A DNA stretch of 64,000 nt from positions 1 to 64,000 of the forward strand of contig JBMOPD010000010.1 in assembly GCA_049323615.1 (NCBI GenBank), written 5' to 3'. Every line of letters starts with the position of its first letter. Position 1 is the first letter of the stretch. Both the position numbers and the translations under genes were made by a program. Under the pieces are notes generated by a model, which ran no database searches, was not told the origin of the DNA, and saw nothing but the letters and a program-made list of their open reading frames with translations. Source of the stretch: JBMOPD01 sp049323615 (GTDB lineage: Bacteria; Bacillota; Desulfotomaculia; Desulfotomaculales; Desulfocucumaceae). This document shows, one piece after another, positions 16,770 to 24,873 of the stretch.

Positions 16770-16997
16770 TCAGGACAGGAGTTTTTCCAGGTACTTGCCG
16801 ACCGGCTCAAAGATGGCCATGATCCCCTCCGTGGGGTTGGGCAGGGGCAGGTCCAGGACCAGCCCATAGCTGTACGCCATGCCGATGATGAGAAGCACAC
16901 TGAAGGCGGCCAGTTCCCGCCACATCTTTTTTTTTATCAACCCGGGCGCCTCGAAGGCGATTATGGCCATAAATATAATGCTCAGTAGAAAAACCAT
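16770..16997 (-). CDS. Small hydrophobic protein downstream of gerAC
   Basis: A 75-residue protein with two membrane helices (VFLLSIIFMAIIAFEAPGLI and LAAFSVLLIIGMAYSYGLVL) joined by a basic loop. On the same strand as gerAA-gerAC and about 150 bp after gerAC, so possibly a small accessory protein of the germinant receptor, as gerD-type or other short membrane genes sometimes are. Not recognised further. Confidence 0.6.
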   Translation of the reverse strand: MVFLLSIIFMAIIAFEAPGLIKKKMWRELAAFSVLLIIGMAYSYGLVLDLPLPNPTEGIMAIFEPVGKYLEKLLS

Positions 16998-17039
16998 TGT
17001 TTAACCCTCCGCATCTTGCCCCGTAACAATTGCAAAGTA

Positions 17040-17074
17040 AGAATTCAGAAGTCAGAATCCAAAAATCCAGAATG
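17040..17074. repeat. Heptamer tandem repeat (AGAATTC/AGAATCC unit)
   Basis: AGAATTC, AGAAGTC, AGAATCC, AAAAATCC, AGAATG in the gap between the small membrane gene and gerAC. A second heptamer run follows at 17125. Confidence 0.6.
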
Positions 17075-17124
17075 AAAAAGGAATGTTTTCAACTGCCAGC
17101 ACTGCGTTAATGTATGGGATTTGC

Positions 17125-17150
17125 CAATTCCCAGTTCCCAGTTCCCATTC
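17125..17150. repeat. Heptamer tandem repeat (CAGTTCC unit)
   Basis: CAATTCC, CAGTTCC, CAGTTCC, CATTC directly after the gerAC stop codon. Confidence 0.65.
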
Positions 17151-18410
17151 TCACTGCTGTTTTGGTTCCGCCGGGTTGGTGATCATTCCGGTACGGCGGA
17201 TTTTGGTCTCCACATGAATGTTCACCGGTACGCCGGGAAAAAGTTCCGGCCAATCCTCCTTGATTTCTTTCCACTGCCGGGGGTACCGGCGGTGCACCGC
17301 CTCGCCGAAGCCGAAGACGTCCACCCCGTATTCCTGCTGGGCTTTGGTCAGGGCCGACTCTATTTCGTCCCGGATGGCGGCGGCCTGCAGCGCTTCCAGC
17401 TTTTTGATTTTCTCCGGCCTGGTCAGGTCCAGCGGCCCGGTGGTTTCCCCCAGATTACTTTCTGCGCTGACGTCCACCGTCATGTAGATTCGCCCGTCAC
17501 TGACCACGGGCTGAAGTTTTGCCTTTGAGTGCAGTATTTCCAGGGAGATCCGCCTGCCTGCCCGGTCGGGATCGGGGATGTCTATAACCCCTCCCGTGAC
17601 CTTCCCCCTTACCCACAGGAGGCCCCGGCTTTCCTTTGAATTGAGCCAGCCTGCCAGTTTATCCCGGCGGAAGACGGCGGTGCCGTTAATCCTGATAATC
17701 TGGTGCGGCTCGGCTATATGACCCTCGGCCAGCCTGTTTTTGTGCTCTTCAGGCGCCGCCTGGTTATAGATCCTCTCAATGACGGCGGTGTATGGCTGGG
17801 TGATCCCGCTCTCCATCATTTCCAGGAAGTCTCCCAGCATTTGCACGGCGTACCGGGAGTTGAGGCGCCGCTCGTTGATAATGCCGAAAATGCGCTGGGC
17901 CGGAGTGTCTTCCAGCCGCCCGGGCTCGTCCAGCAGGGCCTTCAGGTCCCCCCTCCCCACCAGCAGCCAGGTGGTGCGCCGGATCTGGGGGTTGCGCTCG
18001 AAAAAGTCCATCACTTCCTTCACCCCCCGCTCCCGGGCCAGTTTTTCCGAAACCAGGATCACCTGGTTGTGGGCGAAGAAAAGCTGGCGGGGCGTCTGCC
18101 GGGAGAGTTCCCGGAGGGCCTCGAAGACGGTGTCCCCCTCAATGCTGCGATTGCGGTAGGGCTTGCTCCCCGTAACGGTAACTCCGGCTCCTCCCCCGCC
18201 CCCCGCCATACCCTTTCCCAGGGCGGCCGGGTTTATGTTCTGCACTATTACCCGCACCCGCCCCCCGGGGGCCGGCTCCACCGCAGTGGCCAGCACTATC
18301 CCCAGTTCCTCCACCTCCCGCCGGTCCCAGCAGGCCGGCTGGGTAATCACAATACCCAGCAGCAGGAGGCTCAATAAACCCATTTTCACCAGCATTTTTA
18401 TTCCGGTCAT
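17151..18410 (-). CDS. gerAC: Spore germination lipoprotein, GerAC family
   Basis: About 419 residues: a lipoprotein signal peptide ending ITQPACWDRREVEELG, the C-W-D-R-R-E pattern with which mature Ger(x)C proteins begin, then the usual three-domain Ger(x)C body ending in ALTKAQQEYGVDVFGFGEAVHRRYP. It is the C subunit of a germinant receptor in the spore inner membrane. ATG 18410 overlaps the gerAA stop (TGATG), which fixes both the start and the coupling; an upstream in-frame extension would be proline-rich and lacks a ribosome site. Confidence 0.92.
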   Translation of the reverse strand: MTGIKMLVKMGLLSLLLLGIVITQPACWDRREVEELGIVLATAVEPAPGGRVRVIVQNINPAALGKGMAGGGGGAGVTVTGSKPYRNRSIEGDTVFEALRELSRQTPRQLFFAHNQVILVSEKLARERGVKEVMDFFERNPQIRRTTWLLVGRGDLKALLDEPGRLEDTPAQRIFGIINERRLNSRYAVQMLGDFLEMMESGITQPYTAVIERIYNQAAPEEHKNRLAEGHIAEPHQIIRINGTAVFRRDKLAGWLNSKESRGLLWVRGKVTGGVIDIPDPDRAGRRISLEILHSKAKLQPVVSDGRIYMTVDVSAESNLGETTGPLDLTRPEKIKKLEALQAAAIRDEIESALTKAQQEYGVDVFGFGEAVHRRYPRQWKEIKEDWPELFPGVPVNIHVETKIRRTGMITNPAEPKQQ

Positions 18411-20062
18411 CACTGACTGTCCCCCTGACGCCCGTCCGGCGCCGGCGGGGAAGGCTTTTGCCCCGGGGCCTGGCGGCGGCGGTTGAGTTTTCCGGTCTCG
18501 GCGGGCCGCCTGTCTATGGCCCACCAGGGGGCGCGCACCGCCACATCTTTGAGATCTCCGGTGTGAAGGGGCGCCAGGGACGCCAGGTAGGGCACCCCGA
18601 AGGACCGCAGCCCGGCCAGGTGAATGAGAATAACCAGTATGCCCGCCATCACCCCGAACAGGCCCAGGGTTCCCGCCAGCAGCATCATGGGGAAGCGCAG
18701 CAGGCGCATGGTAATGGCTATATTGAAGGCCGGGTTCATAAAGGAGGCTATGCCGGTGATGGCCACCACGATGACCATCAGCGGGGAAACGATCCCCGCC
18801 TGCACGGCGGCCTGGCCGATTACCAGTGCCCCCACTATGCTCACCGCCTGGCCCACCGCCCGGGGCAGGCGGATGCCGGCCTCCCGCAGGGCCTCAAAGG
18901 TAAACTCCATCAGCATGGCCTCCACCAGGGCCGGGAAGGGCACCCCTTCCCGGGCGGCGGCCAGGCTGATTAAAAGCCGGGTGGGGATCATCTCCTGGTG
19001 AAAGGTGGTTATGGCGATGTACAGGGACGGCAGCAGCAGCGATATGGTAAAGGCGATATACCTCAGCCAGCGTATGGAGGTACCCAGAATGTACCGCTCG
19101 TAATAATCCTCCGGGGACTGCATAAAGGTGATAAACTCCCCCGGCACTACCAGGGTGATCGGAGTGCCGTCGGTGAGGACGGCCACCCGTCCCTCCAGCA
19201 GGGCGGCGGCCACCCGGTCCGGCCGCTCGGTGTGGAAGATATGGGGAAAAGGGGAGTAGGGATTATCCTCGATTAGTTCCTCCAGGTAGCCGCTTTCCAG
19301 CACCCCGTCGATATCAATGCGCCGCAGGCGGTTCTTCACTTCGGCCACCAGGTCCGGGGAAGCAATGCCCCTGATGTAGGCGATGGTGACCCCGGTATAG
19401 GTTACCCTGCCGATATGCAAATCCTCAAAGGTAAGATTGGGGCTCCTCAGCCGCCGGCGGATCAGGGTGGTGTTGGTGCGCAGGGTCTCGGTGAACCCCT
19501 CCCGGGGCCCCCGCACCAGAACTTCGGCCTCGGGTTCGGTAACCTGCCGGGCGCTCCAGCCCTTGATGCCCAGGATCAGGGCGGTATCCTGGCCGTCGAT
19601 GAGCAGTATGACGTCCCCGTACAGGATACCGGTCACCACCTCATCCATAATGCGGGTATCCCTGATGTTGGATACCGTGACGGTAAAGTTCTTGACCAAC
19701 CCCAGGAGGTTTTCACCGGCGGGGCTGAACCCGGCCTTGCGGGATTCCAGCATCAGGGGCTTCATTACATTGCTGTTCAGGACGTCCTTGTCGACCATGC
19801 CGTCCACGTATATTATGGCCGCCCCGGTCTGCTCCGCCATACCAAGGCGGAACCGCCGTATAATCACGTCGGTGTTCCGGCCGAGGATGGATTCAAGCAA
19901 ATTCAGGTTGTCGTCCAGTCGGGGAGACAGCCTTATCTGTTTCAGTTCCCCGGAATTGTATGCCCGCCGGCCGGAATAAGGCTGATTTTTGCCTTTTGGG
20001 GTGGTGGGGGCGGGTTTTTTATGCGGAGCCTTTTTAAAAAGGTATTTAAACAGCCGGGACAT
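18410..20062 (-). CDS. gerAA: Spore germination protein, GerAA family
   Basis: A 550-residue GerA-family protein: an N-terminal soluble domain of about 280 residues (NLLESILGRNTDVIIRRFRLG, GDVILLIDG), then membrane helices in the second half (SLLLPSLYIAITTFHQEMIP is the family hallmark). It is the A subunit of a germinant receptor. The protein is framed by basic, proline-rich tails at both ends. It lies divergent to gerAB with sigma-G-like promoters in the gap. Confidence 0.94.
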   Translation of the reverse strand: MSRLFKYLFKKAPHKKPAPTTPKGKNQPYSGRRAYNSGELKQIRLSPRLDDNLNLLESILGRNTDVIIRRFRLGMAEQTGAAIIYVDGMVDKDVLNSNVMKPLMLESRKAGFSPAGENLLGLVKNFTVTVSNIRDTRIMDEVVTGILYGDVILLIDGQDTALILGIKGWSARQVTEPEAEVLVRGPREGFTETLRTNTTLIRRRLRSPNLTFEDLHIGRVTYTGVTIAYIRGIASPDLVAEVKNRLRRIDIDGVLESGYLEELIEDNPYSPFPHIFHTERPDRVAAALLEGRVAVLTDGTPITLVVPGEFITFMQSPEDYYERYILGTSIRWLRYIAFTISLLLPSLYIAITTFHQEMIPTRLLISLAAAREGVPFPALVEAMLMEFTFEALREAGIRLPRAVGQAVSIVGALVIGQAAVQAGIVSPLMVIVVAITGIASFMNPAFNIAITMRLLRFPMMLLAGTLGLFGVMAGILVILIHLAGLRSFGVPYLASLAPLHTGDLKDVAVRAPWWAIDRRPAETGKLNRRRQAPGQKPSPPAPDGRQGDSQ

Positions 20063-20099
20063 GCCGTACCTCCCGGAAAATAAAATAGTTGTTTATTTT

Positions 20100-20129
20100 T
20101 AATATCCGACAGGAGCGGCATTTTTATTC
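20100..20129 (-). promoter_or_regulatory. Sigma-G-like promoter of gerAA
   Basis: On the minus strand GAATA (20129-20125), an 18-bp spacer, then GATATTA (20106-20100); one mismatch from the sigma-G -10. It lies about 40 bp before the gerAA start. Confidence 0.45.
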
Positions 20130-20174
20130 TGATTTGCCAAAGAAGCGGATCATCGTCTACCCCTTCCAGGGCCG

Positions 20175-20203
20175 GCATATAAAAGCGATTAACGGGGATT
20201 ATA
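20175..20203 (+). promoter_or_regulatory. Sigma-G-like promoter of gerAB
   Basis: GCATA (20175-20179), 17-bp spacer, GATTATA (20197-20203); one mismatch from the sigma-G -10. Divergent from the gerAA promoter, so the split receptor operon could still be expressed in one compartment. Confidence 0.45.
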
Positions 20204-20269
20204 ACAACTAAATTATTTTCCGGGGCATTTTCGCGGTAAAACGCTGAAAGAAAAAGGAGACCGCCGTTG

Positions 20270-21352
20270 ATGCTGGAACGGGGTAAAATATCGTGTACCC
20301 AGACGGTCTTTTTGCTGATAACACTGGTGGGTTCAACCGCGGTGGTATTTCTGCCGGCCATAAGCGCCCGGATTGCCGGGCGGGACGCCTGGCTTACCCC
20401 GCTGCTGGCGACGGCGCCGGGGATATACCTGGCCCTGGTGATATCCGCCCTGGGGAGAAGGTTTCCCGGCCAGACGCTGATCCAGTACCTGCAGTCCGTT
20501 CTGGGATCCTGGCCGGGCAAAATCACGGGGCTTTTTTACCTTTTCTTTTTTCTGCATACCAACGGCGTCATTATCCGGGAATTCAGCGAACTGATGGTAA
20601 CCATGGTAATGCCCCGCACACCCCCGGTGGTTTTTCACGTGACCATTCTGTTGCTTTGCGCCTGGGCCGTCCGGGGAGGGCTGGAGGTGCTGGCCAGGAC
20701 GGTGGAAGTCATATTTCCACTGATGCTGTTTATTTTTGCGGCCGCTGTTTTGCTTACGGTTAAGGACATGCATTTGGAGAACCTGCTGCCGGTGCTGGAA
20801 AACGGTTTTAAGCCGGTCATCAGGGCCTCCCTGGACCCAATCGGCTGGCGGGGGGAAATCATCCTGCTGGCCATGTTCCTTCCCTGCCTGGACAGGCCCG
20901 GGGAAGGGGGGCGCTGCGCCGTTGCGGCCGTGGTTATCATCGGGATTATTCTGGTTTTCGATGCCGTGGCCAACACGGCAGTGTTCGGACCGGCGGTGGG
21001 CCGCATGACCTTTCCCACCTTTTCCCTGATCAGGCAGGTCAGTATAGCCAATTTTCTGGAGCGCATCGAGTCGGTTCATGTGGCCATCTGGGTTTTGGGC
21101 ATGTTCGGCAAAATAGCCCTGTTCTATTACGCCGCCGTCCTGGGGGCCGCCCAACTGGCAAATTTGAAGGACTACCGGCCCCTGGTGCTCCCCGTGGGGG
21201 TGATCCTGGCCGCCCTGGCCACCCTGGTGGCGGCAAATTCCCAGGAAGTGGTGGAGTATATCGTCAGGGGCTGGCCTCCCTTTTCGTTTGTTTTTGAGTA
21301 CATCATCCCGACTATTTTATTGGCATTGGCGGCGGCAAGGAGGTGTCCATAG
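20270..21352 (+). CDS. gerAB: Spore germination permease, GerAB family
   Basis: A 360-residue membrane protein with about ten helices, of the GerAB/APC-type permease family: KISCTQTVFLLITLVGSTAV and AISARIAGRDAWLTPLLA at the N-terminus, EFSELMVTMVMPRTP in the middle. It is the B subunit of a germinant receptor, the likely germinant-binding part. ATG 20270 has AGGAGA 9 bp upstream. Its TAG stop overlaps the GTG of a second gerAB copy. Confidence 0.92.
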   Translation: MLERGKISCTQTVFLLITLVGSTAVVFLPAISARIAGRDAWLTPLLATAPGIYLALVISALGRRFPGQTLIQYLQSVLGSWPGKITGLFYLFFFLHTNGVIIREFSELMVTMVMPRTPPVVFHVTILLLCAWAVRGGLEVLARTVEVIFPLMLFIFAAAVLLTVKDMHLENLLPVLENGFKPVIRASLDPIGWRGEIILLAMFLPCLDRPGEGGRCAVAAVVIIGIILVFDAVANTAVFGPAVGRMTFPTFSLIRQVSIANFLERIESVHVAIWVLGMFGKIALFYYAAVLGAAQLANLKDYRPLVLPVGVILAALATLVAANSQEVVEYIVRGWPPFSFVFEYIIPTILLALAAARRCP

Positions 21353-22422
21353 TGGAAAAGGTAAACGGTTACGGTGTGGCAGCCTTTACTTTCTACCTGC
21401 TCATCCTACCCCTGGTTTGAGCCTTTCCCACGGCCTCGGTGGGAGGACGGGACATCTGGATGGTGGGCTTTCCCTTTCTTTTTTACGGGTTGTTCTTTTT
21501 GTCCCTGGTGTTTTCGGGCCGGGTGGCTTCCCCCGGCCGTGGTCTGGCCGGCCAGGCCAGGTTGAGGCTGGGTCAGGTTGGCGCCCTCCTGGTTCTTCTG
21601 GCGGTAATATATCTCTTTGCCTCGCTGTTGGTGCATGTTAAAGATTTTACGGATTTTTTTACAAGCATAATGCCCAGGACCCCCAACTTTATTTTCAGGG
21701 GAGCGCTTCTTTTTCTTACCACCATGGCCCTGCTTTACGGCATTGAAGTCCTTGGCCGGGTGGCGCTGTTCCTCCTGCCGGTGGTTATTTTATTTCTCCT
21801 GGGCGGTATCCTGGGGAACTTGCCTTCCTTTGAACCCGGCAATCTCCTGCCGTTTATGGAAAGGGGTTGGGACTCCCTGATCAAGTCCGGTTTTCTGCAG
21901 ATATCCTACACCAGTGAACTGTTTGCCCTGGGGTTTCTGGCCGCCTTTCCGGGATACGGCGGCCGGGAGGTCAGAAGGGCCTCGTACCTTGGGTTATTAA
22001 TGGTTGTTGGCCTGTTCTTTCTCATATCGATATTTCTAATCGGGGTGATTGGGGAGAGTTACACCATAAGGTCGAATTTTAAGCTGTTCAGCCTTTTTCA
22101 ATACGGCCTGAAAAATTCCACCACCGGCTTTGAAAGCCTTTTTATAGTAGTCTGGGTAACTGTTTTTTTTGTCAAATCCGCTCTGCTGCAGGGGGCCATC
22201 GGCACGGCCCTGGGTGAGATTACACCGCTCAAGCCGGGGCTTTATCATATCACCGCCGGTATTGCCGCGTTTATAATCACGTTTTTTGTTTTTAACAACA
22301 GAATGGAGCTGCTGCAATTCTATACCGGCATATACCCGCCGGTTTCGCTTTCCTTCACGTTGTTGTTCCTCTTGCTGCTCTACCTGTTTTCGGGGAAGGA
22401 TAAAAAGGCAGCCAATAAATAA
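21352..22422 (+). pseudogene. gerAB: Second gerAB copy interrupted by an in-frame TGA
   Basis: The gene should start at GTG 21352, which has AAGGAGG 7 bp upstream and overlaps the previous stop. Twenty-two codons in (MEKVNGYGVAAFTFYLLIL, then PLV) the frame meets TGA at 21418-21420, then continues in the same frame as a normal GerAB-type permease (AFPTASVGGRDIWMVG; EVLGRVALFLLPVVILFLLG; the whole C-terminal part). A GTG restart at 21439 would give 327 residues but has no ribosome site and drops the first helix. Either a nonsense mutation, a base-call error, or readthrough. Confidence 0.8.
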
Positions 22423-22523
22423 AAAACCGTATCTAAATACTGGGAAGGACTTCCCGGCTCTTACGGAGAATAATCAATACAGTCGGGTGCCAATTGATGG
22501 CCGTGAAAGAGTGGAAAGATACT

Positions 22524-23024
22524 ATGATCAGGTATGCTGAGATAACCAGGGAGTCCATTGTTGACGGCACCGGCATAAGGGTGGTGGCTTTTTTGCAGGG
22601 CTGTCCCAGGCGCTGTAAAGGCTGCCACAACCCGGACCTGCTGCCGGTTGACGACGGCAAAGAAATCTCCGCGGAAGATTTTGCAGAAATGCTGGCGGAA
22701 AGCGTCACCCCGCTGCACAAAGGGATTACCTTCAGCGGCGGAGACCCCCTTATGCAGGCGGAAGCCCTGTTAAAGGTTATTTCCATAGTTAAACGGAAAC
22801 ATCCCCGTTTGGACATCTGGGTCTATACCGGATATACCTTTGACCAGGTAAAAGACCTTCCGGTGATGAAGTTGATTGATGTTCTGGTGGACGGCCCTTT
22901 TATTTTGTCGCAGCGGGACCTCGGGCTGCCGTTTCGCGGTTCCTCCAACCAGAGGATTATTGACGTGCGCAGCTCGCTGGAAAAAGGAGAAGTTGTAGAG
23001 ATTAACATAAATACCTCATTCTGA
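22524..23024 (+). CDS. nrdG: Anaerobic ribonucleotide reductase activating protein
   Basis: Radical-SAM activase of NrdD, about 166 residues: MIRYAEITRESIVDGTGIRV, then the cluster-binding CPRRCKGC (CxxxCxxC) and the GGDPL motif that contacts SAM. It generates the glycyl radical on NrdD. ATG 22524 is chosen because the family starts with this sequence and GGAAAG lies just upstream; upstream in-frame starts at 22494/22497 would add ten residues. Unusually it is far from nrdD and follows the germination genes. Confidence 0.93.
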   Translation: MIRYAEITRESIVDGTGIRVVAFLQGCPRRCKGCHNPDLLPVDDGKEISAEDFAEMLAESVTPLHKGITFSGGDPLMQAEALLKVISIVKRKHPRLDIWVYTGYTFDQVKDLPVMKLIDVLVDGPFILSQRDLGLPFRGSSNQRIIDVRSSLEKGEVVEININTSF

Positions 23025-23038
23025 AGACCTTATTCTGT

Positions 23039-23059
23039 CGGAATCCAGAATCCGGAACG
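23039..23059. repeat. Heptamer tandem repeat (GGAATCC/AGAATCC unit)
   Basis: GGAATCC, AGAATCC, GGAACGG after nrdG, followed at 23065-23078 by GAGTTCA, GAGTTCT, again with a 7-bp period. Confidence 0.55.
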
Positions 23060-23078
23060 GGACTGAGTTCAGAGTTCT

Positions 23079-23103
23079 ACCGCCCCAGGGCGGTTTTTGT
23101 TTT
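23079..23103 (+). terminator. Terminator after nrdG
   Basis: Stem ACCGCCC/GGGCGGT with a CA loop followed by TTTTGTTTT. Confidence 0.75.
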
Positions 23104-23180
23104 GCCTCCGAGAACCCTTTCCCGGAGCACGGCATATCATGGAATAACATTATTTGCCCTTATGTAAGGAGGTTTAAGCA

Positions 23181-24287
23181 TTGCCACTGTATTACACGGT
23201 AAGGCCCGGTGACACATTGTCCTCTATTGCCTCTCAATTTGGTACCACAGTGCAGAACCTGGTGGCTTTGAATCAGGTTGCCGATCCCGATATGATCAAT
23301 GTGGGTCAAACCCTGCTGGTTAGCCTGGAGGGGGTGGATACGGGGGACGGCAGCAATAGCGTTAACAGCAAGGTCATTGACGGACTATTGTACGTATTGG
23401 CTACAGACAGGAACAGGTACAGGCGGGGGGAGACGGTAAACATAACTCTTTTCAAGATAAACGTTTCCCGAACTGCCAGGAGACTTTTCTATACTACCGG
23501 CCAGAGGTTTGATTTCGAGGCGGTACGGGCCGACGGGACCGTGGTGTGGAGGTGGTCTGAGGGCCGGGTGTTTACCCAGGAGACAGCCACCATAATTCTG
23601 CAGCCCGGTGAGAGTCAAACTTTCAGGGCCAGCTGGGATCAGCGCAACCGGCAGGGCAACCTGGTAGCCCCGCAGACCATAACCATCCGGGGTTTTAACT
23701 GGGCCCAGGGACTAAGGAACCGGTTTGTTTCCACCGACATTGAGATTACCCGCGCAGTCGCCCCACCGACACCCACTCCCCGGCCGCCCGCGGTATGCCG
23801 GCCGGGGGTCAACCTGCTGCGGAACGCCGGCTTCGAAAACTGGCCCAATCCTGATGTCCCGCCGCCGGGCTGGACGGGAGAAAATGTGTCGCGCCAGGAA
23901 TTTATCCGCCGCCAGGGCAGGTATGCCGCCAGGCTGGGTACCAACCCGCGGCGGCAGGCCAGGCTTTCCCAGACAGTTTCTCCCATACCCGGCAGGGTTT
24001 ACCGGCTGGCCTACTGGATCCGGGAGATACCCCAGGTTCCGCCCGGCAGCAATTTCACCTTCAGGGCCAGGGTGTTTTTCTACAATGAGGCCGGCCGGCT
24101 GATCGGGACGGCGGACCCGGAATACACGGAAAACACCGTGCCTGAAAGTTTCATCCAGTTCAATTTTACCACCGGGCGCGTTCCCGCCGCCGCGCGCACT
24201 ATGGAGGTCCGTTTTGTCTTCACTCCCGAAAGCGGCAATAATAACGCCGTCGCCTTGGATGACGTGTTCCTGGAGTGCCTTTTATAG
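23181..24287 (+). CDS. LysM - BsuPI - carbohydrate-binding-like protein
   Basis: A 368-residue three-part protein. Residues 1-50 are a LysM domain (YYTVRPGDTLSSIASQFGTT) for binding peptidoglycan. About 70-175 match the BsuPI (intracellular proteinase inhibitor) beta-sandwich: VNITLFKINVSRTARRLFYT, QRFDFEAVRADGTVVWRWS. After a proline-threonine linker (about 195-205), residues 210-368 look like a jelly-roll carbohydrate-binding module (NLLRNAGFENWPNPDVPPPG). No signal peptide is seen, so a spore coat/cortex or mother-cell role is more likely than secretion. TTG start with AAGGAGG upstream. Confidence 0.78.
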   Translation: MPLYYTVRPGDTLSSIASQFGTTVQNLVALNQVADPDMINVGQTLLVSLEGVDTGDGSNSVNSKVIDGLLYVLATDRNRYRRGETVNITLFKINVSRTARRLFYTTGQRFDFEAVRADGTVVWRWSEGRVFTQETATIILQPGESQTFRASWDQRNRQGNLVAPQTITIRGFNWAQGLRNRFVSTDIEITRAVAPPTPTPRPPAVCRPGVNLLRNAGFENWPNPDVPPPGWTGENVSRQEFIRRQGRYAARLGTNPRRQARLSQTVSPIPGRVYRLAYWIREIPQVPPGSNFTFRARVFFYNEAGRLIGTADPEYTENTVPESFIQFNFTTGRVPAAARTMEVRFVFTPESGNNNAVALDDVFLECLL

Positions 24288-24327
24288 CTTTAAGCTTTTA
24301 GCCGTAAGCAGTAAGCATTCAGCAAGC
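24286..24327. repeat. Heptamer tandem repeat (AGCxxxx unit)
   Basis: Six units in a row: AGCTTTA, AGCTTTT, AGCCGTA, AGCAGTA, AGCATTC, AGCAAGC. A related run of four (GGCTTAA, GGCTTAT, AGCTATT, AGCTTGA) lies at 24405-24432 on the other side of a hairpin. Confidence 0.65.
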
Positions 24328-24371
24328 GGCTAAACTTTTGCTGTTCTGAACCCGTGCTAAAAAAATAAGAC

Positions 24372-24395
24372 ATTGGCTTTGGGCCAATATCTTTT
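24372..24395 (+). terminator. Weak terminator after the LysM gene
   Basis: Stem ATTGGC/GCCAAT around TTTGG followed by ATCTTTT, lying between two heptamer runs. Confidence 0.4.
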
Positions 24396-24404
24396 ATTCT
24401 AAAT

Positions 24405-24432
24405 GGCTTAAGGCTTATAGCTATTAGCTTGA
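24405..24432. repeat. Heptamer tandem repeat (GGCTTAA/AGCTATT unit)
   Basis: GGCTTAA, GGCTTAT, AGCTATT, AGCTTGA; see 24286-24327. Confidence 0.55.
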
Positions 24433-24461
24433 TTGGCAGACGGCCGGCGGCCGGCGACTGC

Positions 24462-24692
24462 TCAGTGGCCGCAGGACCCGCAGCTGGTTGAAGTGCAGCC
24501 CCCGCACCCTGAGCTGCCAGACCCGCTGAAGTCATCCTTGCCGGAACTTTTGGCCGCGAAGCCGCTCATCACCCGCCGGGGGCCGGTTGTTCCGCACTGG
24601 GGGCAGGAAAAATTTTCCCCGGTCTCTCCCAGGCTGCATAATTTTTCAAACCTGCGGCCGCAGGATTGGCATTTAAATTCATAAATAGGCAT
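24462..24692 (-). CDS. FmdB-type zinc-ribbon protein
   Basis: A 76-residue protein: MPIYEFKCQSCGRRFEKLC with a second CPQC pair, the FmdB/CxxC_CXXC_SSSS zinc ribbon, then a serine/glycine/cysteine-rich tail (SSGCGGCTSTSCGSCGH). FmdB-type proteins were first tied to formamidase/amidase regulation, but most are uncharacterised. Stands alone on the minus strand. Confidence 0.88.
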   Translation of the reverse strand: MPIYEFKCQSCGRRFEKLCSLGETGENFSCPQCGTTGPRRVMSGFAAKSSGKDDFSGSGSSGCGGCTSTSCGSCGH

Positions 24693-24873
24693 GTCAGTCC
24701 CTCCCGTCTACACCATTAAGATTAAACATTTTCTTCGTATGTGTCAAGGGAGGCGGCCATAACGGAGGCGGGAGGCGGGAGGTCCGGGGTGAGATTCGTG
24801 TAATAGTTTAAAGAAGGATTTCGGGTAGTCGGGGAGGAATATGTAACTATCTCTTAAGCAAAGGGGAAAAAGA

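Noticed and set aside
21418..21420. TGA in gerAB read as selenocysteine
   Set aside because: GerAB permeases have no selenocysteine position and no SECIS-like hairpin is seen directly after the codon.
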